Shown here piece by piece: positions 9,538-17,593 of a stretch of 64,000 bases of DNA. The translations under genes and the position numbers were made by a program. How positions within the stretch are numbered: position 1 is the stretch's first letter; every line of letters starts with the position of its first letter. The notes below the pieces were generated by a model. That model was given only the letters and a program-made list of their open reading frames with translations. It was not told the origin of the DNA and made no database searches. Source of the DNA: Arthrobacter gengyunqii (GTDB lineage Bacteria; Actinomycetota; Actinomycetes; Actinomycetales; Micrococcaceae); NCBI RefSeq assembly GCF_023022985.1, contig NZ_CP095461.1, positions 248,001 through 312,000 of the forward strand, given 5' to 3'.

Positions 9538-9815
9538 AGGGCGAAGCTACCACCGCCGACTGTCAAGTAAGCAGCAAATGTTACGACGGCAGTCCCATAC
9601 CCCATCCTGACCTGCGCCTTTATTCGGCACTCCGCGGATCGGGGTGTAACACGGCGTCTTGTGGCGACATGATCCGCCGTCGGGCGGTGCAGCGGCAGTC
9701 GGAGCCCGTGCCGGGTCGCCGATGTGCAGCAGGCCCACCCGAACGCTCCGAAAGCAATTAGTTCACAAAAATGTGCGCTAATCCATTTCATATGTTCTGA
9801 TATGTACATAAGTCT
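9538..9815. other. Intergenic region between the dioxygenase and the iron operon
   Basis: This gene-free stretch separates two divergent genes. The last 60 bases are markedly AT-richer (TTTCATATG, ATATGTACATA) than the surroundings and must hold the promoter for the iron operon, just ahead of the iron box. The minus-strand open frame across it lacks coding character, and I do not call it a gene. Confidence 0.6.
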
Positions 9816-9834
9816 TTAGGTATGCCTAACCTAC
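9816..9834 (+). promoter_or_regulatory. DtxR/IdeR-type iron box
   Basis: TTAGGTATGCCTAACCTAC differs from the classical iron box TTAGGTTAGSCTAACCTAA at only about three positions and keeps the two arms AGGT and ACCT. It lies 20 bases before the TTG start of the substrate-binding protein gene, downstream of an AT-rich promoter-like stretch. In actinobacteria the Fe(II)-loaded regulator bound at such a position blocks transcription. The operon would then be expressed under iron limitation. Confidence 0.88.
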
Positions 9835-9853
9835 CAACCCGATAGGAACGTCG

Positions 9854-10987
9854 TTGAGCTCCTCCCACCCTCCCCGCGGAACCACCCGCCGCCATGTTCT
9901 CGGCGGTGCCGGCCTGGGCCTTCTTGCCCTGGCCCTTGGCGCCTGCTCCTCCCGTGAAACCGTTGCGGCCGCGGGCGGCGCGGCGGGTTCCGGCGGCTTC
10001 ACCGTCACCGACATGCGCGGCATAGAGGTCTCCTTCGACGCTCCCGTGCAGCGGATTGCGACGACGGTCATCCCGTCGCCGTCCATGCTCGCCGCAGTGG
10101 ACGGCGGCTACGGGCGCATTGTGGGCATCAACGAATCGACCCTCCAGGCCAACAAGCAGGGCCTGTTCGGTGAGATGTACCCCGAGTCAAAGAGCACCAC
10201 CACCATTTCCCCGTCGAGCTTCACGCCCAACATTGAAACCATCACCAAACTGCAGCCCGACGTCGTGTTCCAGTGGGCGGATCAGGGGGACGGGCTCGTG
10301 GAACCGCTGGAAAACGCCGGCTTCAAGACGGTCTGTCTGCTCTACGGCACGCAGAAGTACCTGGAGACCTGGGTTTCCCTCTTCTCCACGATCCTCGGCA
10401 AGCCGGAGCGCGGCACCGAGATTGTGGACTGGATGCACGCGGAGATTGCCCGTCTGAAGAAGGAACTCTCCGGCGTGAAGACTCCGGTCCGCGTAGTCCA
10501 CCTGGGCCAGTCCGGCGACGGCTATTCGGCCTCCAACAAGTCCTCCTACATGCACTACTGGATGGAACTGGCCGGCGGGAGGAACATGGCGGCCGACAAC
10601 ATGTCAGCGGAAAACGTGGTCAGCGCAGAACAGCTCATCACCTGGGATCCGGAGATCATCACGCTGGGCGGTTTTGACGCCCGCACCCCCGCGGAGGTCT
10701 ACGCCGACAAGTCGCTGGCCTCGGTTTCCGCCGTGCGCAACCGCCGCGTCTACAAGGCTCCGCTGGGCGGCTACCGCTGGGAAGTTCCCTGCGCCGAATC
10801 TCCGCTGATGTGGCAGTGGGCAGCCGAGCTTTACCACCCGCAGCTCACGGGCCACACGCTGCGCGCCGCGATGGCCGAGAAGATCGCCTACCTGTACAAC
10901 TACGAGATTTCCGAGGCTCAGATCGACGCCGCGCTCCGGCTGGAACTCAACAGTGAAAGCGCCGGCTATGACGTCTTCCGCGGTTAA
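9854..10987 (+). CDS. Iron-siderophore ABC transporter substrate-binding lipoprotein
   Basis: A 377-residue exported binding protein. The N-terminus has a twin-arginine motif (TTRRHVLGG), a hydrophobic core and a lipobox ending LGAC, so it is probably Tat-exported and lipid-anchored. The mature part has the FecB/BtuF layout: VTDMRGIEVSFDAPVQRIA at the start, LQPDVVFQWAD in lobe 1, a long connecting helix and ITWDPEIITLGG in lobe 2. The start is TTG 9854, behind AGGA. It is the first gene of a four-gene operon with overlapping neighbours behind an iron box, which supports ferric-siderophore (or haem) uptake. Confidence 0.88.
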   Translation: MSSSHPPRGTTRRHVLGGAGLGLLALALGACSSRETVAAAGGAAGSGGFTVTDMRGIEVSFDAPVQRIATTVIPSPSMLAAVDGGYGRIVGINESTLQANKQGLFGEMYPESKSTTTISPSSFTPNIETITKLQPDVVFQWADQGDGLVEPLENAGFKTVCLLYGTQKYLETWVSLFSTILGKPERGTEIVDWMHAEIARLKKELSGVKTPVRVVHLGQSGDGYSASNKSSYMHYWMELAGGRNMAADNMSAENVVSAEQLITWDPEIITLGGFDARTPAEVYADKSLASVSAVRNRRVYKAPLGGYRWEVPCAESPLMWQWAAELYHPQLTGHTLRAAMAEKIAYLYNYEISEAQIDAALRLELNSESAGYDVFRG

Positions 10988-12077
10988 GCCCGGCACGACG
11001 ACGACGGCGGCGGGTTTCGCAGGTTCGCCGGCACGCAGCCGCCGGGTGCCGCTGCTGCTGTGCGTCCTGATTCTCTGCGCCGTCGCCCTGATCTCGATGG
11101 CGGCCGGCCGGTACTGGGTGCCGCCGAATGAAATCCTGCGCATCCTGGCCAACGAATCCACTGCGCTCTTTGGGGCAGGCGGCGGCGAAGGGGTCCTGCG
11201 CCGCACCTGGACCGAACAGGAGGCCACCGTGGTGCTGGATGTGCGCCTGCCGCGGGTTCTCCTGGCCTTCCTGGTGGGCGGTGCCCTGTCCCTGGGCGGC
11301 GCCTGCCTCCAGGCGCTGTTCCGCAATCCGCTCGTCAGCCCGGACATCATCGGCGTCACCGCCGGAGCGTCCTTCGGCGGCGTGCTGGTGCTGACCCTGG
11401 GCCTGTCCGGCGGCGCAATGGTGGGCGGTGCCTTCGGCTTCGGCCTGGCCGCACTCGCCGTCGTGCTTCTGCTGGGCCGGCTTGGCGGCAGCGGCGGACC
11501 GATGCTGATGATTGTGCTCGGCGGAATTGTGGTGGCGGCGTTCTTCAATGCCTTGGTCTCCTTCATCACCTACACCGCCGACCCGTACTCCGAGCTGCCG
11601 TCGATCGTGCACTGGCTGCTGGGCTCCATCGCCGCGGCCGGCTACGACAAGGTGCTCACAGCCCTTGTTCCGATTGCCATCGGTGCGGCCGTGGTCCTGG
11701 CCATGCGGTGGCGGCTGAACGTGCTCTCGCTGGGGGACGACGATGCCGCCGCCCTGGGTGTCAATCCGCACCGCTCCCGCGTGGTGCTGCTGTGCGCCGT
11801 GGCCCTCATGACCGCCGGCACCGTGGCCGTGGCCGGTGCCGTCGGGTGGGTGGGTCTGGTGGTTCCGCATCTGGCCCGGCTCTGGGTGGGACCGGATCAC
11901 CGGGTGCTCCTGCCCGCTTCGCTGCTCCTTGGCGGCACCTATCTGATGCTGATCGACACCCTCAGCCGTTCCATGACCAGCAGCGAACTGCCGCTGGGCA
12001 TTCTCACCGCGGTCATCGGCGCCCCCGTATTTGTGGCGCTGCTGGCCCGTTCCCAGAAAAAAGGCGAGATTTCGTGA
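10968..12077 (+). CDS. FecCD-family ABC transporter permease
   Basis: An integral membrane permease of about 369 residues with some nine to ten spans. Diagnostic FecCD motifs are visible: LDVRLPRVLLAFLVGGALSL, then ALFRNPLVSPDIIGVTAGAS, and AGAVGWVGLVVPHLAR, whose last part contacts the ATPase. The start overlaps the end of the binding protein gene by 20 bases; GTG at 10953 is an in-frame alternative. Only one permease gene is present, so the channel is probably a homodimer, as in BtuC-type systems. Confidence 0.92.
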   Translation: MTSSAVKPGTTTTAAGFAGSPARSRRVPLLLCVLILCAVALISMAAGRYWVPPNEILRILANESTALFGAGGGEGVLRRTWTEQEATVVLDVRLPRVLLAFLVGGALSLGGACLQALFRNPLVSPDIIGVTAGASFGGVLVLTLGLSGGAMVGGAFGFGLAALAVVLLLGRLGGSGGPMLMIVLGGIVVAAFFNALVSFITYTADPYSELPSIVHWLLGSIAAAGYDKVLTALVPIAIGAAVVLAMRWRLNVLSLGDDDAAALGVNPHRSRVVLLCAVALMTAGTVAVAGAVGWVGLVVPHLARLWVGPDHRVLLPASLLLGGTYLMLIDTLSRSMTSSELPLGILTAVIGAPVFVALLARSQKKGEIS

Positions 12078-13009
12078 CCTTCCATTCCGCCCTGACTCCC
12101 GCGGCTGCCGCGAATGCCGCGCCCGCCGCAGCTTCGGCCACATCGGAAGAAACCCTGCTGCAGGTCTCCGGACTCGGTTTCCGCTACTCCCGCGTGCGGC
12201 CGTGGCTGTTCCGGAACCTGGGGTTCACCCTGGAGCGCGGAGAAATCCTCTCCATCCTCGGCCCCAACGCGCGCGGCAAAACCACGCTGCTCAAATGCCT
12301 GTCCGGGCTGCTCACCCCGCGAGAGGGGCAGGTCACCTCTGCGGCCGCCGTCGGCTATGTCCCGCAGGACCACGGTGCAGGCGGTACGTCCTTCACCGTC
12401 GCCGAAATGGTGCTCATGGGCCGCAGCCGGCACCTGCGCGCCTACCAGACTCCGCGCCGTGAGGACCATGACGCGGCGGACGCCGCCATGGAACGGGTGG
12501 GCGTGGCCGGCTGGGCCAACCGCCCTTACTCCGAGCTTTCCGGCGGGCAGCGCCAGCTGGTCCTCATCGCCCGCGCCGTGGCCTCCGGCTCCGAACTGCT
12601 GGTCTTGGACGAACCGGCGTCGGCGCTGGACCTGCACAATCAGTCCCGGGTGCTTGGTGTCCTGGCCGGACTGGCGGCCGACGGCATGGGCGTCATCATG
12701 ACCACCCACCATCCGGACCACGCCCTGCACGTCTCACGCAACGCCCTGCTTTTTGTCGGCAGCGACGACACCCGCTGGGGGCCCACCGACCAAATGCTGA
12801 CCAGCTCCGCCCTCTCGGCGGTCTACGGACTGCCCATCTGCACCCCCACCGTCGGCACTGACTCCGGCAACCGCGTGATCGCGGTGCCGGACTTCGGCCC
12901 CTCCTGCCGCAAGGACTGCGGCGTGCCCTTTGCCACTGCGCCGTCCGACGCTGCGCCCGTCGCCTCCGCACGCCTCACCTCCGTGCCCCTTCGAAAGGAC
13001 CTCTCATGA
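12074..13009 (+). CDS. Iron-siderophore ABC transporter ATP-binding protein
   Basis: A 311-residue ATPase starting at GTG 12074, overlapping the permease stop by 4 bases. The Walker A is GPNARGKTT (Ala-Arg replaces the common Gly-Ala), the Q-loop is VPQDH, the ABC signature is LSGGQRQL, and the Walker B is LLVLDEPAS, followed by a TTHHPDH switch. About 60 residues follow the core, with SCRKDCG, a small Cys-containing tail unusual for FecE homologues. The tail may be cytosolic and regulatory, though this is only inference. It drives the uptake system with the two preceding genes. Confidence 0.9.
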   Translation: MTFHSALTPAAAANAAPAAASATSEETLLQVSGLGFRYSRVRPWLFRNLGFTLERGEILSILGPNARGKTTLLKCLSGLLTPREGQVTSAAAVGYVPQDHGAGGTSFTVAEMVLMGRSRHLRAYQTPRREDHDAADAAMERVGVAGWANRPYSELSGGQRQLVLIARAVASGSELLVLDEPASALDLHNQSRVLGVLAGLAADGMGVIMTTHHPDHALHVSRNALLFVGSDDTRWGPTDQMLTSSALSAVYGLPICTPTVGTDSGNRVIAVPDFGPSCRKDCGVPFATAPSDAAPVASARLTSVPLRKDLS

Positions 13010-14436
13010 TTTTCCGGCTCATCGGCAGCACGCCGATGCGCGGCCAGCGCGACCCCTCCTGGCGCGGAGCGCTGGAAGACATTGACGCCTACGACCTCGA
13101 CGACGACGCCGCCCGCGCCCGGATCCTTTCCTCCGACGGACTGGTGATCGGCGGCGGTGCAGACCACCTGCTGCTGTGCCGTCACCGCGAAGCGCTCAGC
13201 GATTTTGTCCGCTCCGGCGGCCGGGTGCTGGTCAACGCCCAAGTGGTTAAGCCGTTTATTGACGGACTCGCGGTCTGGCGCAAGCTGGAATTCAGCGGCG
13301 CGCAGGACGTACACCCGCACGCCGTCACCGCGCATCCGGTCTGGAACGGCGTTGATTACCGGGACCTGCACTACCGCACCGGTGTGCCCGGAACGCACAG
13401 CTACGAAAAGCTGACAGAAATCGGAGTTTCCGGTTTCTACGGCCGCGGATACCATCTGGAGCTGCCCGAGGGCGCCACCGTAGTCACCGGCATCGGACAG
13501 TATTCGCTGCCGCTGGACTACAGCTACCCGCTGGGCGACGGCGAAGTGCTGGTCCACGGCGGCAACGACCTGGAGAGTTTCAGCGACGACAGGTACTCCA
13601 CCGGCCGGATCGGTCCCAACCTCGTGGACTGGCTCGAGGGCGGAAGCCGGGGAGCGGAGACGGGCACGGCGCCGTCATCCTCAATTGAGGCCAGTCCGAC
13701 GGCACGTCATGCCGCCACCCGGCCCGCCTCCGCGCGTCCCGCCGGCACGCAGTCCGCACCCGGTGACACCCCGCGCATCGGACTGCTGCACTGCGGCACC
13801 TTCCCGCCGCTGCGCACGCTGGCTGATCCGGCCCTGGCCCCGTACCGGCCGGAGTCCGTCCACCTGCCGGACGCGGATCCGTCGGTGCTCGCCGGCCTGG
13901 ACGTGATCATTGTGGGGGACCGCCTGCACCAGGGGCAGCTGGGCCGTTTTGCCCCGGCCATCCGTGCCGCACTGCAGGACCCGGCCAAGACCGTGATCGT
14001 CCTCGGCGAGAACAAGGTGGAGAACTGGCTCCCCGGCGTCGGCTACACCTTCCGGCCCACCGTGTTCTGGACCTGGCGCACCGGCGAGGACAACGGCACG
14101 CGGCTGCGGCTGCCCGAGGACCCGATGTGGGAATTCTTCACGCCGCGGGCGGTGTCCTGGCACCATCACGGGCTGCTCCATCCGCCCGCCGGTGCCCGGT
14201 CCCTGGTGGTCATGGAAGAGAACGGCACAGACTCCGGCGCCCTGCTGTATGTGGACGAGGTGAACCAGCCGGCCTGCCTGATGGTGACCACCATGGACCC
14301 GGTGTACCACCACGGCTCGGGGTTCATGCCCGGAGCCTCCCAGCTGCTGTACTCACTGCTGCGCTGGGTTACGGCCACGCACGTTCCGAGTCGCCAAGCG
14401 TTCGTCTCCGCCGGCGGTAAATCGACCACTTTGTGA
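13006..14436 (+). CDS. Uncharacterised two-lobed protein of the iron-uptake operon
   Basis: A 476-residue, probably cytosolic protein; no signal peptide or membrane span is seen. Its ATG overlaps the ATPase stop (ATGA), so it is translationally coupled to the transporter. It appears to consist of two related lobes joined by an Ala/Pro/Thr-rich linker at about residues 210-252. Lobe 1 has DGLVIGGGADHLLL and an FVRSGGRVLVN strand. Lobe 2 has LDVIIVGDRLHQGQ and TVIVLGENKVENWLPG. Both later show a hydrophobic HP/DP-x-W segment. The pattern resembles glutamine-amidotransferase/ThuA-like Rossmannoid folds, but no Cys-His-Glu triad is evident. A role in handling or sensing the imported iron chelate is an inference from position only. 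Confidence 0.7.
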   Translation: MIFRLIGSTPMRGQRDPSWRGALEDIDAYDLDDDAARARILSSDGLVIGGGADHLLLCRHREALSDFVRSGGRVLVNAQVVKPFIDGLAVWRKLEFSGAQDVHPHAVTAHPVWNGVDYRDLHYRTGVPGTHSYEKLTEIGVSGFYGRGYHLELPEGATVVTGIGQYSLPLDYSYPLGDGEVLVHGGNDLESFSDDRYSTGRIGPNLVDWLEGGSRGAETGTAPSSSIEASPTARHAATRPASARPAGTQSAPGDTPRIGLLHCGTFPPLRTLADPALAPYRPESVHLPDADPSVLAGLDVIIVGDRLHQGQLGRFAPAIRAALQDPAKTVIVLGENKVENWLPGVGYTFRPTVFWTWRTGEDNGTRLRLPEDPMWEFFTPRAVSWHHHGLLHPPAGARSLVVMEENGTDSGALLYVDEVNQPACLMVTTMDPVYHHGSGFMPGASQLLYSLLRWVTATHVPSRQAFVSAGGKSTTL

Positions 14437-14448
14437 GTTTCCCTCCAC

Positions 14449-14492
14449 TTTGGGAAATCCCTGCCGTTTTAAACCGGCAGGGATTTCCCAAA
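14449..14492. terminator. Perfect 18-bp hairpin after the iron operon
   Basis: The arms TTTGGGAAATCCCTGCCG and CGGCAGGGATTTCCCAAA are exact complements around an 8-base loop (TTTTAAAC). It begins 12 bases after the stop of the last iron-operon gene. There is no long T-run after it, but stem length and position fit an intrinsic or bidirectional transcription stop facing the convergent LysE gene. A third partial copy (GGGGATTTCCCAAA) follows immediately at 14497-14510. Confidence 0.7.
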
Positions 14493-14540
14493 ACGGTGGG
14501 GATTTCCCAAACCGGAGGGATTCTTCGACCCATCGGCAGG

Positions 14541-14654
14541 TCCAGCTCAGCTCAGGACCAGCTCAGCACCGGATCAGGCCCAATCCAGCACAGGATCAGG
14601 CGCAGCACAGCACCAGCCCCAATCCAGCACAGCTTAGGACCAGCCCCCATCCAG
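14541..14654. repeat. Degenerate short-repeat tract
   Basis: This stretch is built from imperfect copies of words such as CCAGCTCAG, CAGCACAGGATCAGG, CCCAATCCAGCACAG and AGGACCAGC. The unit is not constant in length, and no convincing coding frame runs through it. It lies just before the end of the LysE exporter gene on the opposite strand. Confidence 0.6.
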
Positions 14655-14662
14655 AATGAGCG

Positions 14663-15259
14663 TCAGCCCAGGGCCAGCCGCACGGCCAGAACCAGCATCA
14701 CGACGCCGATGAGCAGGTCCAGTATCTGCCAGGTCCGAGGCCGGTTCAGCACGCCGGACAGCGAGCGGGCGCCGTAACCCAGCGCTGTGAACCAGAGGCA
14801 ACTGCCGACGGCGGCGCCGGCCGCAAAAAGCCAGCGGGCGTCCGGACCGTACTGGTTCGCCAGGCTGCCCAGCAGCACCACCGTATCCAGATAGACATGC
14901 GGATTCAGGAAGGTCAGGGCGAGGGTGGTCAGGATGACGGTCCCCCTGGCACGCGGCCCCTGGGCGGTTAAGGCCGAGGGGCGCAGCGCAGAGATCAGCG
15001 AGCGGATGCCCCACCAGGCCAAATAGGCGGCCCCGCCCCACCGGAGTATCTCCAGTGCGGCGGGAAAGCGGGCCACCAGTGCGCCAATTCCCGCGGTGCC
15101 GCCGAAAATCAGCAGCACGTCACTGACAATGCAGAGCGTGACTACCACCGAGAGGTGCTCGCGCCTCAAACCCTGCCGCAGCACAAAAGCGTTTTGGGCT
15201 CCGATAGCCATAATCAGTCCCAGACCGGTGACCAGGCCGGTTGCCGCGATGCTTAACAT
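14663..15259 (-). CDS. LysE/ArgO-family amino acid exporter
   Basis: A 198-residue inner membrane exporter with about six spans. The family hallmark GLIMAIGAQNAFVLRQGLR occupies residues about 14-32 and the second conserved region ALTFLNPHVYLDTVVLLG lies in the middle. Members export basic amino acids (lysine, arginine) when intracellular levels rise. It is divergently transcribed from a LysR regulator of the ArgP/LysG type, the standard arrangement for this pair, with a 69-base shared control region. Confidence 0.92.
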   Translation of the reverse strand: MLSIAATGLVTGLGLIMAIGAQNAFVLRQGLRREHLSVVVTLCIVSDVLLIFGGTAGIGALVARFPAALEILRWGGAAYLAWWGIRSLISALRPSALTAQGPRARGTVILTTLALTFLNPHVYLDTVVLLGSLANQYGPDARWLFAAGAAVGSCLWFTALGYGARSLSGVLNRPRTWQILDLLIGVVMLVLAVRLALG

Positions 15260-15328
15260 GTCTTCACCGTAGCCAGCCGCGTTGATTCAATCCAACGAAT
15301 GATTTTCAGGATGCATTAGCTTTGCTTC
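15260..15328. promoter_or_regulatory. Shared promoter region of the exporter and its LysR regulator
   Basis: The 69 bases between the divergent genes are AT-rich compared with the flanks and contain TTGATTCAATCCAACGAATG and ATTTTCAGGATGCATTAG. Partly symmetrical ATTC/GAAT elements there fit LysR T-N11-A type binding. By analogy with LysG-LysE, the regulator would activate the exporter with lysine or arginine bound. Confidence 0.55.
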
Positions 15329-16198
15329 ATGAACTTTGAGCACTTGAGGGCACTTGCCGCCGTCGTGGACGAGGGTACTTTCGAAGCGGCGGCAGACCGG
15401 CTGCACATCAGCCCCTCAGCGGTCAGCCAGCGAATCAAGGCCCTGGAAAACGCGGAGGGTCAGATCATGATCCGCCGCGGCGTGCCGTGCAGCCCCACGG
15501 AACCCGGAGCCGTCCTGCTGCGGATGGCCCGGCAGGTGCAACTGCTGGAGGCCGACGCCCGGGAGGCTCTGGGACCCCAGGCATCGGCATTGACCTCCAC
15601 CCGGCTGGCTGTAAACGCCGATTCCCTGGCCACGTGGTTCCTGCCCGTGCTCGCGGAGGCCGCAGGCTGGGCGGATACCACCCTTGACCTGCATGTTGAG
15701 GACCAGGACTACAGCAGCCGCCTGCTGCGGCAGGGCGACGTGATGGGAGCGGTGACGTCGGATCGGACTCCGGCGAATGGCTGCCGGGCAGTGCGGCTGG
15801 GAGCAATGCGTTATGTCCCTGCCGCCGCTCCCGGGCTGCGGGACCGGTTTGCCGGTGCAGGCGGCCCGGACTGGGACGCCATGCCGGTGTTGCAGTTCAA
15901 CGCCAAGGACGACCTGCAGCGCGGTTTCCTTGCCACCCGCTGCAGGGCCGGCGCGCCGCCCATGCACACCGTGCCGTCGTCCGAGGCCTTCGTGGCCGCC
16001 GTACGTGCCGGGCTGGGGTGGGGAATGGTGCCGGAACTGCAGGTTGGCTCGGACTTCGACAACGGCAGCCTGGTGCTGCTCGACGCGCGGGATCACCACG
16101 ACGTCGTACTGTACTGGCAGTTCTGGTCCCTCCAGTCACAGCGCCTGGACCGGCTGACGGCGGCGGTCCGCCGGGCAGCCCGGCAGTTGAGAAGCTAG
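15329..16198 (+). CDS. LysR-family regulator of ArgP/LysG type
   Basis: A 289-residue DNA-binding regulator. The N-terminal winged helix-turn-helix is unusually clear: HLRALAAVVDEGTFEAAA, then LHISPSAVSQRIKALE. The C-terminal effector domain begins near residue 95 (LAVNADSLATWFLPVLAE), a sequence characteristic of ArgP/LysG proteins that sense basic amino acids. It is divergent from the LysE exporter, which it most likely activates. The ATG start lies at the edge of the control region. Confidence 0.9.
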   Translation: MNFEHLRALAAVVDEGTFEAAADRLHISPSAVSQRIKALENAEGQIMIRRGVPCSPTEPGAVLLRMARQVQLLEADAREALGPQASALTSTRLAVNADSLATWFLPVLAEAAGWADTTLDLHVEDQDYSSRLLRQGDVMGAVTSDRTPANGCRAVRLGAMRYVPAAAPGLRDRFAGAGGPDWDAMPVLQFNAKDDLQRGFLATRCRAGAPPMHTVPSSEAFVAAVRAGLGWGMVPELQVGSDFDNGSLVLLDARDHHDVVLYWQFWSLQSQRLDRLTAAVRRAARQLRS

Positions 16199-16211
16199 CT
16201 CAGCTGAAGAA

Positions 16212-17105
16212 TTAGCTCACGCCGTCGTCGTCGGTTGCCCTGCCCGCGGCCATGGCCGCCCAGCGGGCAAAGTACGCGCCGCCGGCGTCTTCATGGATGC
16301 GGTCCCCGGCGGTCAGCACCGGATAGGGCTTGGCCGGAACTCCGTCGGCCGGGCGGACGTCCACGTGCGCGACGTCGTAACCCAGTGCGTGCAGCTCATC
16401 CGCCATCGCGTAGTCCGTGCGGGAATCTCCCACGGTGCGCCAGACTCGGGGAATCTCCGTGCCGGCAGCGTCCAACAGTGCGAGGGCGCGGCGGGCGCCG
16501 AGGTCCTTCCCCACGCCCAGCGCTTCAATATCGGTGGAAATGATCGTGGGATCAATGCGGTAGTCAATGGAATCGTCGCTGTCCGGGGCATGGTGATCCA
16601 GGCGGCACACGCCCAGATCGAACGTCCCCATCAGCGCCAGTGCGTCAGCGTCGAACTGCTGCTGCTCGGCCAGGTAGTCGGCGTTGGCCACGTCCACGTG
16701 CTGTTCGACCGACACCATGGCGCGCTTGGTTTCGTCGTAGAACATGTGACCGCTGTACTTCTCGGCCACCAACTCCCGGACGGCGTCGGCGTAGTTTCGG
16801 GGAAGGGCCAGCGTGGAATCAACCTGCGGCTCGCCGGGACCGGAGCCGGTGAAGGAGAACCAGACGGCTCCTTTTTCACAAACGGCGTGCAGCATGGTGT
16901 CCGAGGAAAGGCCCGCCGCGATCATCGGGAGCATTACCTGCTCCCGGATGAACTCGTCGGACCGGCCGGTGTTGAAGATGACGGGCCATCCGGCGGTTGC
17001 CAGGGCCACGAGATCGGCAATAATTCCGGCGGGCACGGATCGGGTGACCGGGCTGGCCACGGGGCCGTCGACGTCGAGCAGGAGTCCAAAGCGGGAGGAA
17101 ATCAC
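16212..17105 (-). CDS. HAD-superfamily hydrolase
   Basis: About 297 residues from GTG 17105; the frame continues upstream without family features. Motif I is LLLDVDGPV (nucleophile and acid/base Asp), motif II is FNTGRSDEF, and motif IV is VGDSRTDYAMADELHALGYD, which includes the two magnesium-binding aspartates. A cap domain lies between about residues 75 and 200. This arrangement matches Cof/sucrose-phosphatase-like (C2-cap) HAD phosphatases. The substrate is unknown. The stop is 13 bases from that of the convergent LysR gene. Confidence 0.82.
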   Translation of the reverse strand: MISSRFGLLLDVDGPVASPVTRSVPAGIIADLVALATAGWPVIFNTGRSDEFIREQVMLPMIAAGLSSDTMLHAVCEKGAVWFSFTGSGPGEPQVDSTLALPRNYADAVRELVAEKYSGHMFYDETKRAMVSVEQHVDVANADYLAEQQQFDADALALMGTFDLGVCRLDHHAPDSDDSIDYRIDPTIISTDIEALGVGKDLGARRALALLDAAGTEIPRVWRTVGDSRTDYAMADELHALGYDVAHVDVRPADGVPAKPYPVLTAGDRIHEDAGGAYFARWAAMAAGRATDDDGVS

Positions 17106-17258
17106 CGTGCCAGTATTCCACCGTGGCGCAGGTCCCGGAAAACTGTCTGCTGTCCGGCGACGCGGCGCGTTTGTACTGGTGAGAGGTCGGATGGGGTGAA
17201 AACGGCTCGTCAGTGGCCTATTTGTAACCGAATGCGAACGCCCCGCCGGGGTGCCCTG

Positions 17259-17294
17259 TTTCAAAGGGTGCAGATGTTCTTTACTCTGTATTAG
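17259..17294 (+). promoter_or_regulatory. Predicted promoter of a leaderless transcript
   Basis: TTTCAA at 17259-17264 and TACTCT at 17282-17287 are separated by 17 bases and fit a sigma-A-type promoter. The expected transcription start, 6-7 bases beyond the -10 element, coincides with the GTG initiation codon at 17294, which has no ribosome-binding site. Leaderless mRNAs of this kind are common in actinobacteria. Confidence 0.55.
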
Positions 17295-17593
17295 TGATCT
17301 TCAAAGCTGTTGGCGACGGGCGCCCTTACCCCGACCATGGATACGTAACGCCCAAGGACTGGGCGGCGGTGCCTCCCCGGCAGGTCCGGCTCGATGAGCT
17401 GGTCACCACCAAGAGCACCCTTGACCTGGGCGCCCTGCTGGCTGAGGATTCCACCTTCTTCGGAGACCTGTTTCCGCACGTTGTGCAATGGAAGGACACC
17501 ATGTACCTGGAAGACGGACTGCACCGGGCGGTGCGGACGGCCCTGCACCAGCGGACCATCCTGCATGCCCGCGTCCTGGTGATCGATGACTGA
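17294..17593 (+). CDS. Small conserved actinobacterial protein
   Basis: A 99-residue protein starting MIFKAVGDGRPYPDHG. I recall close relatives across Micrococcales next to LytR_C proteins, sometimes labelled as a VapB-type antitoxin. That label is doubtful, because no toxin gene adjoins. Near residues 73-84, YLEDGLHRAVRTAL resembles the DGxHR loop of ParB/sulfiredoxin-fold proteins, a possible fold hint only. Transcription is probably leaderless. The 3' end overlaps the next gene by 8 bases, so the two are coupled. Confidence 0.75.
   Translation: MIFKAVGDGRPYPDHGYVTPKDWAAVPPRQVRLDELVTTKSTLDLGALLAEDSTFFGDLFPHVVQWKDTMYLEDGLHRAVRTALHQRTILHARVLVIDD

Noticed and set aside
9534..9809. Minus-strand frame of 91 codons between the dioxygenase and the iron operon
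   Set aside because: Unusual composition, no ribosome site and overlap with the promoter region; no family resemblance.
17294..17593. VapB antitoxin of a toxin-antitoxin pair
   Set aside because: No toxin-sized PIN-domain gene adjoins; the next gene is a LytR_C membrane protein.
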